DNA from: Gottfriedia endophytica
GTDB lineage: Bacteria; Bacillota; Bacilli; Bacillales; Bacillaceae_G
Direction of reading: 5' to 3'
NCBI RefSeq assembly: GCF_017814275.1
Contig: NZ_JAGIYQ010000018.1
Location: forward strand, 1-64,000
Length of the DNA: 64,000 nucleotides
Every line of letters starts with the position of its first letter. Position 1 is the first letter of the stretch. The position numbers and the translations under genes were made by a program. This document shows positions 41,292 to 52,159 of the stretch, in pieces. Below the pieces are notes generated by a model. The model was not told the origin of the DNA. It searched no databases and saw only the letters and a program-made list of their open reading frames with translations.

Positions 41292-41795
41292 ATGCGTCGC
41301 ATTGATCCTAATAAATTAGAGCTTGAAGAACGCCTAGTTACTATCAACCGTGTTGCAAAGGTTGTTAAGGGTGGACGTCGTTTCCGCTTTGCAGCATTAG
41401 TGGTTGTTGGTGACAAGAACGGTCATGTAGGGTTCGGAACTGGTAAAGCCCAAGAGGTACCAGATGCTATCCGTAAAGCAGTAGAAGATGCAAAGAAAAA
41501 CCTAATTAATGTACCAATCGTTGGCACAACTATTCCTCATGAAATCACAGGTCGTTTCGGAGCAGGTGAAGTTTTCTTAAAACCTGCATCAGAAGGTACT
41601 GGGGTTATCGCTGGAGGTCCAGTTCGTGCGGTATTAGAACTTGCTGGTGTACATGATATCTTATCTAAATCACTAGGTTCTAACACACCGGTTAACATCG
41701 TACGTGCTACAATCGAAGGATTAAGCAACTTAAAACGTGCTGATGAAGTTGCAAAATTACGTGGTAAATCTGTTGAAGAGTTACTAGGTAAATAA
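41292..41795 (+). CDS. rpsE: 30S ribosomal protein S5
   Basis: S5 affects fidelity and lines the mRNA entry channel. The 167-residue protein has the double-strand RNA-binding-like N-terminal domain ([24 protein letters not shown] type; here with TINRVAKV) and the spectinomycin loop in wild-type form. The C-terminal part reads [28 protein letters not shown] precedes the ATG. rpmD follows after 12 bp. Confidence 0.97.
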   Translation: MRRIDPNKLELEERLVTINRVAKVVKGGRRFRFAALVVVGDKNGHVGFGTGKAQEVPDAIRKAVEDAKKNLINVPIVGTTIPHEITGRFGAGEVFLKPASEGTGVIAGGPVRAVLELAGVHDILSKSLGSNTPVNIVRATIEGLSNLKRADEVAKLRGKSVEELLGK

Positions 41796-41807
41796 GGAGG
41801 GATAACG

Positions 41808-41990
41808 ATGGCGAAAAAGTTAGAAATTACCCTCACTCGTAGTGTTATTGGTCGTAAACAAGATCAAATCGCAACAGTTCGCGCATTAGGAATAACTAAA
41901 ACTAATCAAACTGTTACGAAAGAAGATAACGCTGCAATGCGTGGGATGATTAACAAAGTTTCTCACCTTGTATCAGTTAAAGAAATTTAA
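41808..41990 (+). CDS. rpmD: 50S ribosomal protein L30
   Basis: The 60-residue protein [20 protein letters not shown] has the L30 core: the [15 protein letters not shown] stretch and a [17 protein letters not shown] ending. L30 sits near 5S rRNA on the 50S. The ATG follows AAGGAGGG. It is placed between rpsE and rplO as in all Bacillus spc operons. Confidence 0.96.
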   Translation: MAKKLEITLTRSVIGRKQDQIATVRALGITKTNQTVTKEDNAAMRGMINKVSHLVSVKEI

Positions 41991-42021
41991 TGAAACATCA
42001 ATAAGTTAAGGAGGTGCCCTG

Positions 42022-42462
42022 ATGAAACTTCATGAATTAAAACCTACAGAAGGTTCTCGTAAAGTATCTAAACGTATCGGACGTGGTATTGGTTCTGGTA
42101 CCGGTAAAACTGCTGGTAAAGGTCATAAAGGACAAAACGCTCGTTCAGGCGGCGGTGTTCGTCTTGGATTTGAAGGTGGTCAAACTCCTTTATTCCGTCG
42201 TTTACCAAAACGTGGTTTCACTAACATTAACCGCAAAGAATATGCAATCGTTAATGTTGAAACATTAAATCGCTTCGAGAATGGAACAGAAGTAACTCCT
42301 GAGTTACTAATCGAGACTGGCATTGTTCGTAAAGAATTAGCTGGAATCAAAATCTTAGGAAAAGGTAAGTTAGAAGTTAAACTTACTGTTAAGGCTCACA
42401 AGTTCTCAGCTACTGCGGTAGAAGCTATCGAAGCAGCTGGTGGAAAAACTGAGGTGATCTAA
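42022..42462 (+). CDS. rplO: 50S ribosomal protein L15
   Basis: L15 is a late assembly protein with a long basic extension. The 146-residue product begins [20 protein letters not shown], followed by the glycine/lysine-rich [43 protein letters not shown] tract that threads into 23S rRNA. The ATG follows AAGGAGGTG. Its stop overlaps the secY start by one base. Confidence 0.97.
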   Translation: MKLHELKPTEGSRKVSKRIGRGIGSGTGKTAGKGHKGQNARSGGGVRLGFEGGQTPLFRRLPKRGFTNINRKEYAIVNVETLNRFENGTEVTPELLIETGIVRKELAGIKILGKGKLEVKLTVKAHKFSATAVEAIEAAGGKTEVI

Positions 42463-43757
42463 TGTTCCGGACAATCTCCAACTTTATGCGCGTTGCAGAT
42501 ATAAGAAGGAAAATTTTCTTCACATTATTAATGTTAATTGTATTTCGTATTGGGACGTTTATACCTGTTCCAAACGTCAACGCGGATGTATTAGCGTCAC
42601 AAGATAGCTCCTTAGGTGCTTTCGGTGTGTTAAATACATTTGGTGGAGGAGCTCTTAAAAAGTTCTCGATTTTTGCAATGGGTATAATGCCTTACATTAC
42701 TGCTTCAATCGTAATTCAGTTACTGCAAATGGACGTAGTTCCAAAGCTAACGGAATGGTCGAAGCAAGGTGAGATTGGTCGACGTAAATTGAATCAATTA
42801 ACCCGTTATGTAACCATTGGTTTAGGGTTTATTGAGGCAATTGGACTTTCAGTAAGTATGAACAATGCAACTGGTGGTGTACTTATTACAAGCCCAGGTT
42901 GGTCTACTTACTTATATATCGCTACTGTACTAACAGCTGGTACAGCTTTCTTATTGTGGTTAGGCGAGCAAATTACTGCAAAAGGTGTTGGGAACGGTAT
43001 ATCAATTATCATTTTTGCAGGGATTATTGCTGCGATTCCAACTACAATTAACCAAGTATATCTGCAGCAATTTAAAGATGCTGGAGATGCGTTATTTCTA
43101 AACTCTGTTAAAGTTGGCTTAGTTGTATTAGTCTTAATAGTTGTTATTGTTGCGGTAATCTTTATCCAACAAGCAAATAGAAAGATTCCAATTCAATATG
43201 CAAAACGTAACAGTGGAAATAGTTATGTTGGAGGAGAATCTACTCATTTACCTTTAAAAGTAAATAGTGCGGGAGTTATTCCAGTAATCTTTGCTGTGTC
43301 ATTCCTGGTTACTCCTTCGACAATTGCATCATTTTTTCCACAAAATGATGTAACAGCATGGATTAAAGAAGTATTTAACTACTCCAATCCTTGGGGCATG
43401 GCTATTTACTTGACTTTAATCATTGCATTCTCTTATTTCTATACATTTGTTCAGGTTAATCCAGAACAAATGGCAGAAAACTTGCAAAAGCAAGGTGGCT
43501 ACATCCCTGGTATTCGTCCAGGTAAGAGCACACAAGAGTATATAACAAAAGTTTTATATCGATTAACTTTTGTAGGTTCAATCTTTTTAGCAGTGATCGC
43601 ACTTTTACCGATTATATTCGGTAAAGTTGCTAACTTACCACCTACTGCACAAATAGGTGGAACAAGTTTACTAATTGTTGTCGGCGTTGCTCTTGAAACA
43701 ATGAAACAATTAGAAAGTCAACTAGTAAAAAGACACTACAAAGGCTTTATAAAATAA
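42462..43757 (+). CDS. secY: Protein translocase channel SecY
   Basis: SecY forms the protein-conducting channel with SecE. The 431 residues carry about ten membrane helices; recognisable parts are the plug/TM2 region GGALKKFSIFAMGIMPYITASIVIQLL, VIPVIFAVSFLVTP in TM7, and the cytoplasmic loop GGYIPGIRPGKSTQEYI that contacts SecA and the ribosome. The ATG overlaps the rplO TAA by one base, giving coupled expression. Length is normal. Confidence 0.98.
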   Translation: MFRTISNFMRVADIRRKIFFTLLMLIVFRIGTFIPVPNVNADVLASQDSSLGAFGVLNTFGGGALKKFSIFAMGIMPYITASIVIQLLQMDVVPKLTEWSKQGEIGRRKLNQLTRYVTIGLGFIEAIGLSVSMNNATGGVLITSPGWSTYLYIATVLTAGTAFLLWLGEQITAKGVGNGISIIIFAGIIAAIPTTINQVYLQQFKDAGDALFLNSVKVGLVVLVLIVVIVAVIFIQQANRKIPIQYAKRNSGNSYVGGESTHLPLKVNSAGVIPVIFAVSFLVTPSTIASFFPQNDVTAWIKEVFNYSNPWGMAIYLTLIIAFSYFYTFVQVNPEQMAENLQKQGGYIPGIRPGKSTQEYITKVLYRLTFVGSIFLAVIALLPIIFGKVANLPPTAQIGGTSLLIVVGVALETMKQLESQLVKRHYKGFIK

Positions 43758-43794
43758 CGGGCATAGGGAATTCAGTTTCCCTTAGCTCACTTAA

Positions 43795-44463
<669 letters not shown>

Positions 44464-44720
44464 TAACGAACGAGAAGATAGTCGTTCCATGTGTATGACG
44501 TTTTGTCGTTTCGTCAAAACTGATTATTATAATATAAAGCTTGAACAGAGCTTTGCTTGGAGCGATTGCTTTTAAATAGGATACAAGTAATATTGAGACT
44601 AATCTTACTTAGATCCTCAATTAATCTCCAACATTTCAGAGCACTTAGGCACAATGTTCCTATTGAGTACTAACTGCCGAACAAGCAAGCTGCTGATTTG
44701 AAGAAAGGAGAATGCCCCTA
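44464..44720 (+). promoter_or_regulatory. infA leader region, in place of map
   Basis: This 257-bp gap has no ORF above trivial size. A perfect TATAAT at 44528-44533 has only a poor -35 (TTGTCG at 44503-44508, 19-bp spacer). Downstream are nested inverted repeats: ATTGAG with CTCAAT enclosing CTAA/TTAG (about 44593-44622), and TTAGGCA with TGCCGAA (about 44645-44682). It is probably the promoter and structured leader of infA-rpmJ-rpsM-rpsK. Confidence 0.5.
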
Positions 44721-45091
<371 letters not shown>

Positions 45092-45094
45092 TAA

Positions 45095-45478
<384 letters not shown>

Positions 45479-45503
45479 TATCAAGTAAAGGAGGGTATTC
45501 AAC

Positions 45504-45893
45504 ATGGCACGTAAAACAAACGTACGTAAACGTCGTGTGAAAAAGAATATTGAAGCTGGTACAGCTCATATTCGTTCAACTTTCAATAACACAATCGTAA
45601 CTATTACTGATGTTCATGGTAATGCAATTGCATGGTCAAGTGCTGGTTCATTAGGGTTCAAAGGTTCTCGTAAATCTACTCCTTTTGCTGCGCAAATGGC
45701 TGCTGAAACAGCTGCAAAAGCTTCTATGGAACACGGTTTAAAAACTTTAGATGTAACTGTTAAAGGACCTGGTGCTGGTCGTGAAGCTGCAATCCGTGCT
45801 CTTCAAGCTGCTGGTCTTGAAGTTACTGCTATTAAAGACGTAACTCCAGTTCCACATAACGGATGCCGTCCACCAAAACGTCGTCGTGTATAA
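45504..45893 (+). CDS. rpsK: 30S ribosomal protein S11
   Basis: S11 lies on the 30S platform near the mRNA exit. The 129-residue protein has the conserved [44 protein letters not shown] and the C-terminal [28 protein letters not shown] precedes the ATG. A 168-bp gap with promoter and hairpins separates it from rpoA. Confidence 0.97.
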   Translation: MARKTNVRKRRVKKNIEAGTAHIRSTFNNTIVTITDVHGNAIAWSSAGSLGFKGSRKSTPFAAQMAAETAAKASMEHGLKTLDVTVKGPGAGREAAIRALQAAGLEVTAIKDVTPVPHNGCRPPKRRRV

Positions 45894-45934
45894 TTTGTCT
45901 GTATAAATTTTCAAATTTTGTCTATAATGTTTTA

Positions 45935-45943
45935 TGATATAAT
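45935..45943 (+). promoter_or_regulatory. Extended -10 promoter before rpoA
   Basis: TGATATAAT is a perfect extended -10 element; no good -35 is present (TTGTCT at 45918-45923 is only 14 bp away). A second TATAAT occurs at 45923-45928. Confidence 0.5.
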
Positions 45944-45982
45944 GTTTGACAGAAATTAACAGACATCTTTAGTTGTGCACAA

Positions 45983-46030
45983 TTAGGAACTGCCTAATGG
46001 GGACTTTCGGTTAGACTGATGTCTAACCGA
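45983..46030 (+). ncRNA. Paired hairpins in the rpoA leader
   Basis: TTAGG/CCTAA (45983-45997) and the stronger TCGGTTAGAC with GTCTAACCGA (46007-46030, TGAT loop) lie between the predicted start point and the rpoA ribosome site. Neither has a T tail. Possible feedback or stability element. Confidence 0.5.
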
Positions 46031-46061
46031 GGTTTCGACGTTTTGAAGGAGGGTTTATAAA

Positions 46062-47006
46062 ATGATTGAAATCGAAAAGCCAAAAATCGAAACGGTTGAG
46101 ATCAGTGACGATTCCAAGTATGGAAAATTCGTTATTGAACCGCTTGAGCGTGGATATGGTACAACACTAGGTAACTCCTTACGTCGTATCCTTTTATCCT
46201 CACTTCCTGGTGCTGCTGTAACTGCAATTCAAGTTGATGGTGTGTTACATGAATTCTCTACAATTGATGGTGTAGTAGAAGATGTTACAACGATCATTCT
46301 TAATGTGAAAAAACTTGCTCTGAAAATTTATTCAGATGAAGAAAAAACATTAGAAATTGATATTCGTGGTGAAGGCCCTATTACTGCTGCAGATATTACG
46401 CATGATAGCGATATTGAAGTTCTAAATCCAGATCTTCACATTGCAACTCTTGCGAAAGATGCACATCTTCGTATGCGTTTAATCGCTAAACGTGGTCGTG
46501 GATATGTACCTGCAGATGGTAATAAAAGAGAGGATCAAGCGATAGGTGTTATTCCTATTGACTCGATTTACACGCCGGTTTCACGTGTTACTTACCAAGT
46601 GGAAAATACACGTGTAGGGCAGGTTTCAAATTTCGATAAATTAACTTTAGATGTATGGACAGATGGAAGCATTGGACCAAAAGATGCAATCGCTCTAGGT
46701 TCAAAAATTCTAACTGAGCATTTAAACATCTTCGTTGGTTTAACGGATGAAGCTAAAAATGCAGAAATTATGTATGAAAAAGAAGAAGATCAAAAAGATA
46801 AAGTTCTTGAAATGACTATTGAAGAACTTGACCTTTCTGTTCGTTCTTATAATTGCTTAAAACGTGCTGGAATTAATACAGTACAAGAATTAGCAAATAA
46901 ATCAGAAGAAGACATGATGAAAGTTCGTAACTTAGGACGTAAATCTTTAGAAGAAGTTAAAAATAAGTTAGATGAGTTAGGCTTAGGTCTACGTAAAGAA
47001 GACTGA
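46062..47006 (+). CDS. rpoA: RNA polymerase alpha subunit
   Basis: The alpha dimer starts polymerase assembly, and its C-terminal domain binds UP elements and activators. The 314-residue product has the N-terminal domain with [29 protein letters not shown] (35-62), a linker near 230-245, and the C-terminal domain with [22 protein letters not shown] and [23 protein letters not shown] precedes the ATG by 8 nt. It is followed by rplQ. Confidence 0.98.
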   Translation: MIEIEKPKIETVEISDDSKYGKFVIEPLERGYGTTLGNSLRRILLSSLPGAAVTAIQVDGVLHEFSTIDGVVEDVTTIILNVKKLALKIYSDEEKTLEIDIRGEGPITAADITHDSDIEVLNPDLHIATLAKDAHLRMRLIAKRGRGYVPADGNKREDQAIGVIPIDSIYTPVSRVTYQVENTRVGQVSNFDKLTLDVWTDGSIGPKDAIALGSKILTEHLNIFVGLTDEAKNAEIMYEKEEDQKDKVLEMTIEELDLSVRSYNCLKRAGINTVQELANKSEEDMMKVRNLGRKSLEEVKNKLDELGLGLRKED

Positions 47007-47091
47007 TTTTAGCATTTTAAAGGGAGAGGCGTTCTCTTCATCTAGTCATATTACCCAATTTTGATACTACCTACAAAGGAGGGAACTAGAA

Positions 47092-47454
47092 ATGGGATAC
47101 AGAAAATTAGGACGTACTAGTTCACAACGTAAAGCTATGTTACGTGACTTAGCTACAGACTTAATCATCAACGAACGTATTCAAACAACTGAAACTCGTG
47201 CGAAAGAGTTACGTTCAGTTGTTGAAAAAATGATTACGTTAGGTAAACGTGGAGATATTCACGCTCGTCGTTTAGCTGGTGCTTACATCCGTAAGGAAGT
47301 AGCAAACGTTGAAAACGGTCAAGATGCTTTACAAAAGTTATTTGCTGACATCGCTCCTCGCTATGCTGAGCGTCAAGGTGGATACACTCGTATTGCTAAA
47401 ATTGGTCCGCGTCGTGGCGACGCTGCACCAATGGTTGTAATTGAATTAGTTTAA
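47092..47454 (+). CDS. rplQ: 50S ribosomal protein L17
   Basis: L17 lies at the tunnel exit. The 120-residue product has [48 protein letters not shown] and [34 protein letters not shown] precedes the ATG. It is the last gene of the alpha operon and is followed by a strong terminator. Confidence 0.97.
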   Translation: MGYRKLGRTSSQRKAMLRDLATDLIINERIQTTETRAKELRSVVEKMITLGKRGDIHARRLAGAYIRKEVANVENGQDALQKLFADIAPRYAERQGGYTRIAKIGPRRGDAAPMVVIELV

Positions 47455-47463
47455 TTACTGAAT

Positions 47464-47507
47464 AAAAGGGCATGACAGTTACAAACTGGTCAATGCCCTT
47501 TTTTTAT
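47464..47507 (+). terminator. Terminator of the alpha operon
   Basis: AAAAGGGCAT and ATGCCCTTTT close a longer stem that includes AGTT/AACT around an ACA loop; T7 follows. It ends the ribosomal superoperon. Confidence 0.93.
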
Positions 47508-47563
47508 ATCGTCTTTTCGACTAGAATAGAAATATACTCTTATGAATAAGTAAAGGTGAAAAG

Positions 47564-48406
47564 ATGCAAAAGGAAATAGTGAAAGTTAATCAAGTTTCAT
47601 ATAAATATCCAAATGCTCATTCGAACGCATTGAATGACTTAACATTTTCGGTTTACGAGGAAGAATGGATTGCGATTGTTGGACGGAATGGATCGGGTAA
47701 ATCAACATTAGCTAAATTGTTAAATGGTCTTATTCTTCCTGACGAAGGGGAAATTGTGATTCAGGAAGAACTCCGTATTCAAGAAGATACAGTATGGGAT
47801 GTTCGAAAACTAGTAGCAATGGTATTTCAAAATCCTGATAATCAATTTGTAGGAACGACTGTTATTGATGACATCGCTTTTGGTCTTGAGAATCATGGAA
47901 TAGAAAAGCAAGAAATGGATCGGCGCATTGCTAAAGTACTTAAAATTGTAGATATGGAGAAGTTTACTTTGCATGAGCCACATTCTCTTTCTGGTGGCCA
48001 AAAACAACGAGTCGCTATTGCAGGGGCATTAGCAATACAACCCTCTTTACTTATTCTTGATGAAGCAACGTCTATGCTAGATCCGATTGGACGAAAAGAA
48101 GTAATCGAAACGATTCGTAATTTACATAAAAGCTTAAAAATGACGGTTATTTCAATTACGCATGATATAGAAGAAGCGATTCATGCTGACCGTGTTGTTG
48201 TTATGCATGATGGAAGGCTTATTCAAACGGGAAAACCATCAGACGTATTTAAACGCAATAACTCTTTAGAAGAGATTGGATTAGCATCCCCTTTTACTAC
48301 TCAGCTTGCTTCTAAACTCTTGGAAAAAGGGATTCCTCTACATGATAATCATCTAATGCAAGAAAGTTTGGTGAATGAATTATGCACATTACTTTTGAAA
48401 AAGTAG
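47564..48406 (+). CDS. ecfA1: ECF transporter ATPase EcfA1
   Basis: One of the two ATPases of the group II energy-coupling-factor module, which powers vitamin and metal uptake with many interchangeable S components. The 280-residue product has Walker A GRNGSGKST near 40, signature LSGGQKQR near 143, Walker B LLILDEATSMLD near 162, and the H-loop ITHDIEEA. The C-terminal tail is the ECF-specific extension. The ATG at 47564 follows AAAGGTGA. It overlaps ecfA2 by 25 bp. Confidence 0.96.
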   Translation: MQKEIVKVNQVSYKYPNAHSNALNDLTFSVYEEEWIAIVGRNGSGKSTLAKLLNGLILPDEGEIVIQEELRIQEDTVWDVRKLVAMVFQNPDNQFVGTTVIDDIAFGLENHGIEKQEMDRRIAKVLKIVDMEKFTLHEPHSLSGGQKQRVAIAGALAIQPSLLILDEATSMLDPIGRKEVIETIRNLHKSLKMTVISITHDIEEAIHADRVVVMHDGRLIQTGKPSDVFKRNNSLEEIGLASPFTTQLASKLLEKGIPLHDNHLMQESLVNELCTLLLKK

Positions 48407-49248
48407 GCTATACCTATCAGTCGAAAAGTCCATTTGCCTTCCGTGCTTTGCATGATATTGATGTAGAGATTGCAGAGGGAACTTATTATGCTGTAATAGG
48501 TCATACAGGAAGTGGGAAGTCTACCTTTTTGCAGCATTTAAATGGACTCATTCAACCAACAGCTGGAAAGATCCAGGTTGGTGACTTCGAATTGAACAGT
48601 CTAAAAAAAGCTAAGCAATTAAAACCACTCCGTAAAAAAGTTGGGCTTGTTTTTCAATTTCCTGAACAGCAATTGTTTGAAGAAACGGTTGAAAAAGATA
48701 TCTGTTTTGGCCCAATAAATTTTGGAGTCAAAGAAGACATTGCAAGGGAACGTGCCAGAGATTTGATTAAGTTAGTTGGATTATCTGAGGATATTCTTAC
48801 TAAATCTCCATTTGAATTAAGTGGGGGCCAAATGAGAAGGGTAGCCATTGCTGGTGTATTAGCAATGGAACCTGAAGTACTTGTTTTGGATGAACCAACT
48901 GCAGGATTAGATCCAATTGGTCAACGTTCATTAATGGAGATGTTTTACGAGCTCCATAAAGAAAAAGGGTTAACTACAATATTAGTGACACATAGCATGG
49001 AAGATGCGGCACGCTACGCAGATTATATACATGTATTACAACAAGGGACTACTTTTTTACAAGGAAAACCATTAGAAGTGTTTTCTAGGGAGAAAGAGCT
49101 TGCCTCAATCGGATTACAGCTCCCTATGGCATTACAGTTCCAAAAAAACTTGTTAAAGAAACTAGGACGCGATGAAGAAGCCACTTGTTTAACAAATGAG
49201 CAGCTTGCAGACTATATTGTTAACTTGTATCGTGAGGAAAAGATATGA
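48382..49248 (+). CDS. ecfA2: ECF transporter ATPase EcfA2
   Basis: The second ATPase of the ECF module pairs with EcfA1. The 288 residues have Walker A GHTGSGKST near 34-42, signature LSGGQMRR, Walker B VLVLDEPTAGLD and the H-loop VTHSMEDAARYAD. It starts inside ecfA1 (25-bp overlap) and its stop overlaps the ecfT ATG by 4 bp (ATGA), so all three subunits are translated together. The S component is not encoded here. Confidence 0.96.
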   Translation: MHITFEKVGYTYQSKSPFAFRALHDIDVEIAEGTYYAVIGHTGSGKSTFLQHLNGLIQPTAGKIQVGDFELNSLKKAKQLKPLRKKVGLVFQFPEQQLFEETVEKDICFGPINFGVKEDIARERARDLIKLVGLSEDILTKSPFELSGGQMRRVAIAGVLAMEPEVLVLDEPTAGLDPIGQRSLMEMFYELHKEKGLTTILVTHSMEDAARYADYIHVLQQGTTFLQGKPLEVFSREKELASIGLQLPMALQFQKNLLKKLGRDEEATCLTNEQLADYIVNLYREEKI

Positions 49249-50039
49249 AAGAATTAATTTTAGGAAAATATATTCCCATTGAATCAATCATTCATCGACT
49301 TGATGCTAGAGCGAAATTACTAATGATGTTCTCATTTATCATTATTGTTTTTTTCGCTAACAATCTATTTTCCTATGGTGCGTTATTATTTTTTGTATTG
49401 TGTGCGATCGGTTTATCGAAAGTGCCTTTAACCTACGTTTTTAAAGGTCTTAAACCATTATGGTTTTTAATCTTATTTACCTTCTTCCTACATGTGTTTA
49501 CAAATAAACAAGGAAGTACGATTGTAAACTTTTGGTGGATTGATATTCATACCGGTGGAATCGTAGAAGGTTTTTATATCTCTATGAGATTTTTATTATT
49601 AGTTTCAATTACAACAATGCTTACACTGACAACTAATCCAATTGAAATTACAGATGGACTAGAGAGCTTATTTAATCCGTTAAAGAAGATTGGCTTGCCA
49701 GTGCATGAAATGGCACTAATGATGTCTATTTCATTACGATTTATTCCAACACTAATGGAAGAGACAGAAAAAATTATGAAGGCACAGGCCTCACGTGGGG
49801 TAGATTTTTCTTCTGGTCCTTTGAAAGAACGTCTGCAAGCTCTTATCTCATTATTGGTTCCGCTATTTATTCATTCTTTTAAGCGTGCAGAAGATCTAGC
49901 AATTGCGATGGAAGCTAGAGGATATCAAGGAGGAGAAGGTAGAACGAAATTTCGTATATCGAAATGGGAAATGAGAGATACGATTAGTTTAGTCCTTTTA
50001 CTTTTAACATTTTTAATTATTTTAAAGGTACGTGCGTAA
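49245..50039 (+). CDS. ecfT: ECF transporter transmembrane protein EcfT
   Basis: EcfT is the membrane scaffold that links the ATPases to the S component. The 264-residue product has several membrane helices (about 25-60, 65-88, 105-130 and a last one at about 240-262) and the two Ala-Arg-Gly coupling motifs, QASRGVDF and EARGYQGG, in the cytoplasmic helices that contact EcfA1/A2. It starts at ATG 49245 and overlaps ecfA2 by 4 bp. truA follows after 12 bp. Confidence 0.96.
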   Translation: MKELILGKYIPIESIIHRLDARAKLLMMFSFIIIVFFANNLFSYGALLFFVLCAIGLSKVPLTYVFKGLKPLWFLILFTFFLHVFTNKQGSTIVNFWWIDIHTGGIVEGFYISMRFLLLVSITTMLTLTTNPIEITDGLESLFNPLKKIGLPVHEMALMMSISLRFIPTLMEETEKIMKAQASRGVDFSSGPLKERLQALISLLVPLFIHSFKRAEDLAIAMEARGYQGGEGRTKFRISKWEMRDTISLVLLLLTFLIILKVRA

Positions 50040-50051
50040 TGGAGAGATTGA

Positions 50052-50795
50052 ATGAAACGTTTTAAATGTATTGTTGCTTATGATGGGACTCAATTTAATG
50101 GATTTCAAATTCAACAGAATCAGCGAACTGTTCAAGGTGAAATTCAGAAAGCTTTAAAAAAAGTGCATAAAGGTGAAGAAATTATTATTCAAGCTTCAGG
50201 TCGAACGGATACAAACGTTCATGCAAATGGACAAGCGATTCATTTTGATACGACACTTTCATTAACAAGTGAACAATGGAAAAGAGCATTGAATACGCAA
50301 CTGCCTTCAGATGTTTTTATCAAAAAGGTAGAAGAGGTAAGCGAAGATTTCCATGCACGTTACAATGTTGAAAGAAAAGAGTATCGATATGCAATCTGGA
50401 ATCATAAGGATGAAGATGTATTTCGTCGCCATTACCATTACCATTATCCATATCAACTAAATATTGAGTTAATGAAGGAAGCTCTTCAGCATTTTGTTGG
50501 AACATATGATTTCACATCATTTTGCTCAGCAAAAACAGAAAAAGAAAATAAAGTTCGCACAATCTACTCAGCTACTTTAGAGGAAGTGAATCAAGAGATT
50601 GTGATTTCTCTTGTTGGAAGTGGTTTTTTGCACAATATGGTTCGAATTATCATTGGAACATTGGTTGAAATAGGAAATGGACGAAGAGAAATGCATAGTA
50701 TTAAAGAGGCACTAAATGGTGCTAATCGGAAGCTAGCAGGGAAGACAGCACCTCCTCATGGTCTTGTTTTATGGGAAGTTAATTATAACAACTAA
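50052..50795 (+). CDS. truA: tRNA pseudouridine(38-40) synthase TruA
   Basis: TruA isomerises uridines 38-40 in the anticodon arm. The 247-residue product has the catalytic D53 in ASGRTDTNVHANGQ, an RYNVERKEYRYAIWN strand, the conserved YDFTSFCSAKTEKENKVRTI block and GSGFLHNMVRIIIGTLVEIGNGRR. The ATG at 50052 follows GGAGAG. It lies at the end of the ecf operon, before rplM, as in other Bacillaceae. Confidence 0.97.
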   Translation: MKRFKCIVAYDGTQFNGFQIQQNQRTVQGEIQKALKKVHKGEEIIIQASGRTDTNVHANGQAIHFDTTLSLTSEQWKRALNTQLPSDVFIKKVEEVSEDFHARYNVERKEYRYAIWNHKDEDVFRRHYHYHYPYQLNIELMKEALQHFVGTYDFTSFCSAKTEKENKVRTIYSATLEEVNQEIVISLVGSGFLHNMVRIIIGTLVEIGNGRREMHSIKEALNGANRKLAGKTAPPHGLVLWEVNYNN

Positions 50796-50813
50796 TCCTG
50801 GTGTAACATGTGC

Positions 50814-50842
50814 TTGACATTAGAGTATATAACGTTTAATAT
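50814..50842 (+). promoter_or_regulatory. Promoter of rplM-rpsI
   Basis: TTGACA at 50814-50819, 17-bp spacer, TAATAT at 50837-50842. Confidence 0.8.
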
Positions 50843-50851
50843 TAAATACGG

Positions 50852-50908
50852 TATTGTTTTAAGAACCACGATTAGCCCCGGAACGAGTCGTGTTAAAAAT
50901 AAACAATA
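50852..50908 (+). ncRNA. L13 leader (candidate)
   Basis: ATTGTTT at 50853-50859 pairs with AAACAAT at 50901-50907, and inside it CACGA at 50867-50871 pairs with TCGTG at 50888-50892. Position and two-stem shape fit the firmicute L13 leader that autoregulates rplM-rpsI; assignment is from memory of that family. Confidence 0.65.
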
Positions 50909-50952
50909 AAAGCAATTTTACTTTATGTATATTGTATTAGGAGGAAAATAAA

Positions 50953-51390
50953 ATGCGCACAACTTATATGGCAAAAGCTAACGAAGTTGACCGTAAATGG
51001 TTCGTTGTAGACGCTGAAGGCAAAACTTTAGGTCGTCTTGCAACAGAAGTAGCTACATTACTTCGTGGAAAACACAAACCAACTTTCACACCACACATTG
51101 ACACTGGTGATAACGTAATCATCATCAACGCTGAGAAAGTTGAATTAACAGGAAATAAATTAAACAACAAAATTTACTACCGTCACACAATGTATGCTGG
51201 TGGTTTAAAAGAAAGAACTGCTCTTGAAATGCGTACAAACTACCCAGTTAAAATGCTTGAATTAGCAGTTAAAGGTATGCTTCCAAAAGGGCGCCTTGGT
51301 CGTCAACAAATCAAAAAGTTACATGTTTATGCAGGTAACGAGCATCCACATCAAGCACAAAAACCAGAAGTTTACGAACTTCGCGGATAA
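50953..51390 (+). CDS. rplM: 50S ribosomal protein L13
   Basis: L13 is an early 50S assembly protein. The 145-residue protein starts [20 protein letters not shown] and has [32 protein letters not shown] and [27 protein letters not shown]. The ATG at 50953 lies 6-7 nt after AGGAGGA. It forms a two-gene operon with rpsI behind the L13-type leader. Confidence 0.97.
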   Translation: MRTTYMAKANEVDRKWFVVDAEGKTLGRLATEVATLLRGKHKPTFTPHIDTGDNVIIINAEKVELTGNKLNNKIYYRHTMYAGGLKERTALEMRTNYPVKMLELAVKGMLPKGRLGRQQIKKLHVYAGNEHPHQAQKPEVYELRG

Positions 51391-51411
51391 TTATAAAAGG
51401 AGGGCATTCAC

Positions 51412-51804
51412 ATGGCACAAGTACAATACTATGGCACAGGACGTCGTAAAAGCTCAACAGCTCGTGTACGTTTAGTTCCTGGCGAAGGACGCGTGATCAT
51501 CAATGGTCGCGATTTTGAAGATTACATTCCATTCGCAGCATTAAGAGAAGTTGTTAAACAACCTCTTGTTGCAACTGAAACTTTAGGTAGTTATGATGTA
51601 TTAGTAAACGTTGGTGGTGGTGGATACACTGGTCAAGCTGGTGCAATTCGTCACGGTATCGCTCGCGCTTTATTACAAGCTGATCCAGAATTCCGCGGTA
51701 CTTTAAAACGCGCTGGTTTATTAACTCGTGATGCACGTATGAAAGAACGTAAAAAATACGGTCTTAAAGGTGCACGTAGAGCTCCTCAGTTCTCAAAACG
51801 TTAA
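51412..51804 (+). CDS. rpsI: 30S ribosomal protein S9
   Basis: S9 reaches the P-site tRNA with its C-terminal tail, which here ends QFSKR as is universal. The 130-residue protein has [42 protein letters not shown] and [34 protein letters not shown] precedes the ATG. A terminator follows; normal Bacillus synteny ends here. Confidence 0.97.
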   Translation: MAQVQYYGTGRRKSSTARVRLVPGEGRVIINGRDFEDYIPFAALREVVKQPLVATETLGSYDVLVNVGGGGYTGQAGAIRHGIARALLQADPEFRGTLKRAGLLTRDARMKERKKYGLKGARRAPQFSKR

Positions 51805-51818
51805 TTTTTATACGTTTC

Positions 51819-51854
51819 AAGACTCTCAGTCATTTTGGCTGGGGGTCTTTTTTA
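51819..51854 (+). terminator. Terminator after rpsI
   Basis: AAGACTCTCAGT pairs imperfectly (G-U pairs) with GCTGGGGGTCTTT and runs into T6. Confidence 0.85.
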
Positions 51855-52159
51855 TGCAAAAAAACTTTTGACCACTAATCATATTTCAATGTACCGTTGG
51901 AACTTCGTAGCAGTTTGCTCTTCTAAAGTGGTTGTTACGTGCGTATAGTAACTTTTGACTTTGTTGAACCCTCTTTGGAAGAGGCATAATCATATACTTT
52001 AATTTTAAAAAGCCTAGCAATAATTGCTAGGCTTTTTACTTGAGGTAATTTTTCTCTAAAAAACGGTGGTTATAATAGAATCGGAAATATTGCTTTCGAC
52101 ACATTACTTCTTCAGGCCTGTAATAAGGATTCTTTAGCACTCTATAAATAAAATGCTTT
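51855..52159. other. Intergenic junction between ribosomal and accessory regions
   Basis: No credible gene on either strand. It contains the direct repeat AACTTTTGAC (near 51866 and 51951), a small hairpin CCTCTT/AAGAGG near 51970-51984, and the bidirectional terminator listed separately. Nothing identifies a mobile element or an attachment site. Confidence 0.5.
52007..52037. terminator. Bidirectional terminator
   Basis: A perfect 14-bp stem, AAAAAGCCTAGCAA with TTGCTAGGCTTTTT, with a TAA loop. A and T runs at both ends let it work for the minus-strand lysR gene and for plus-strand readthrough from rpsI. Confidence 0.85.
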
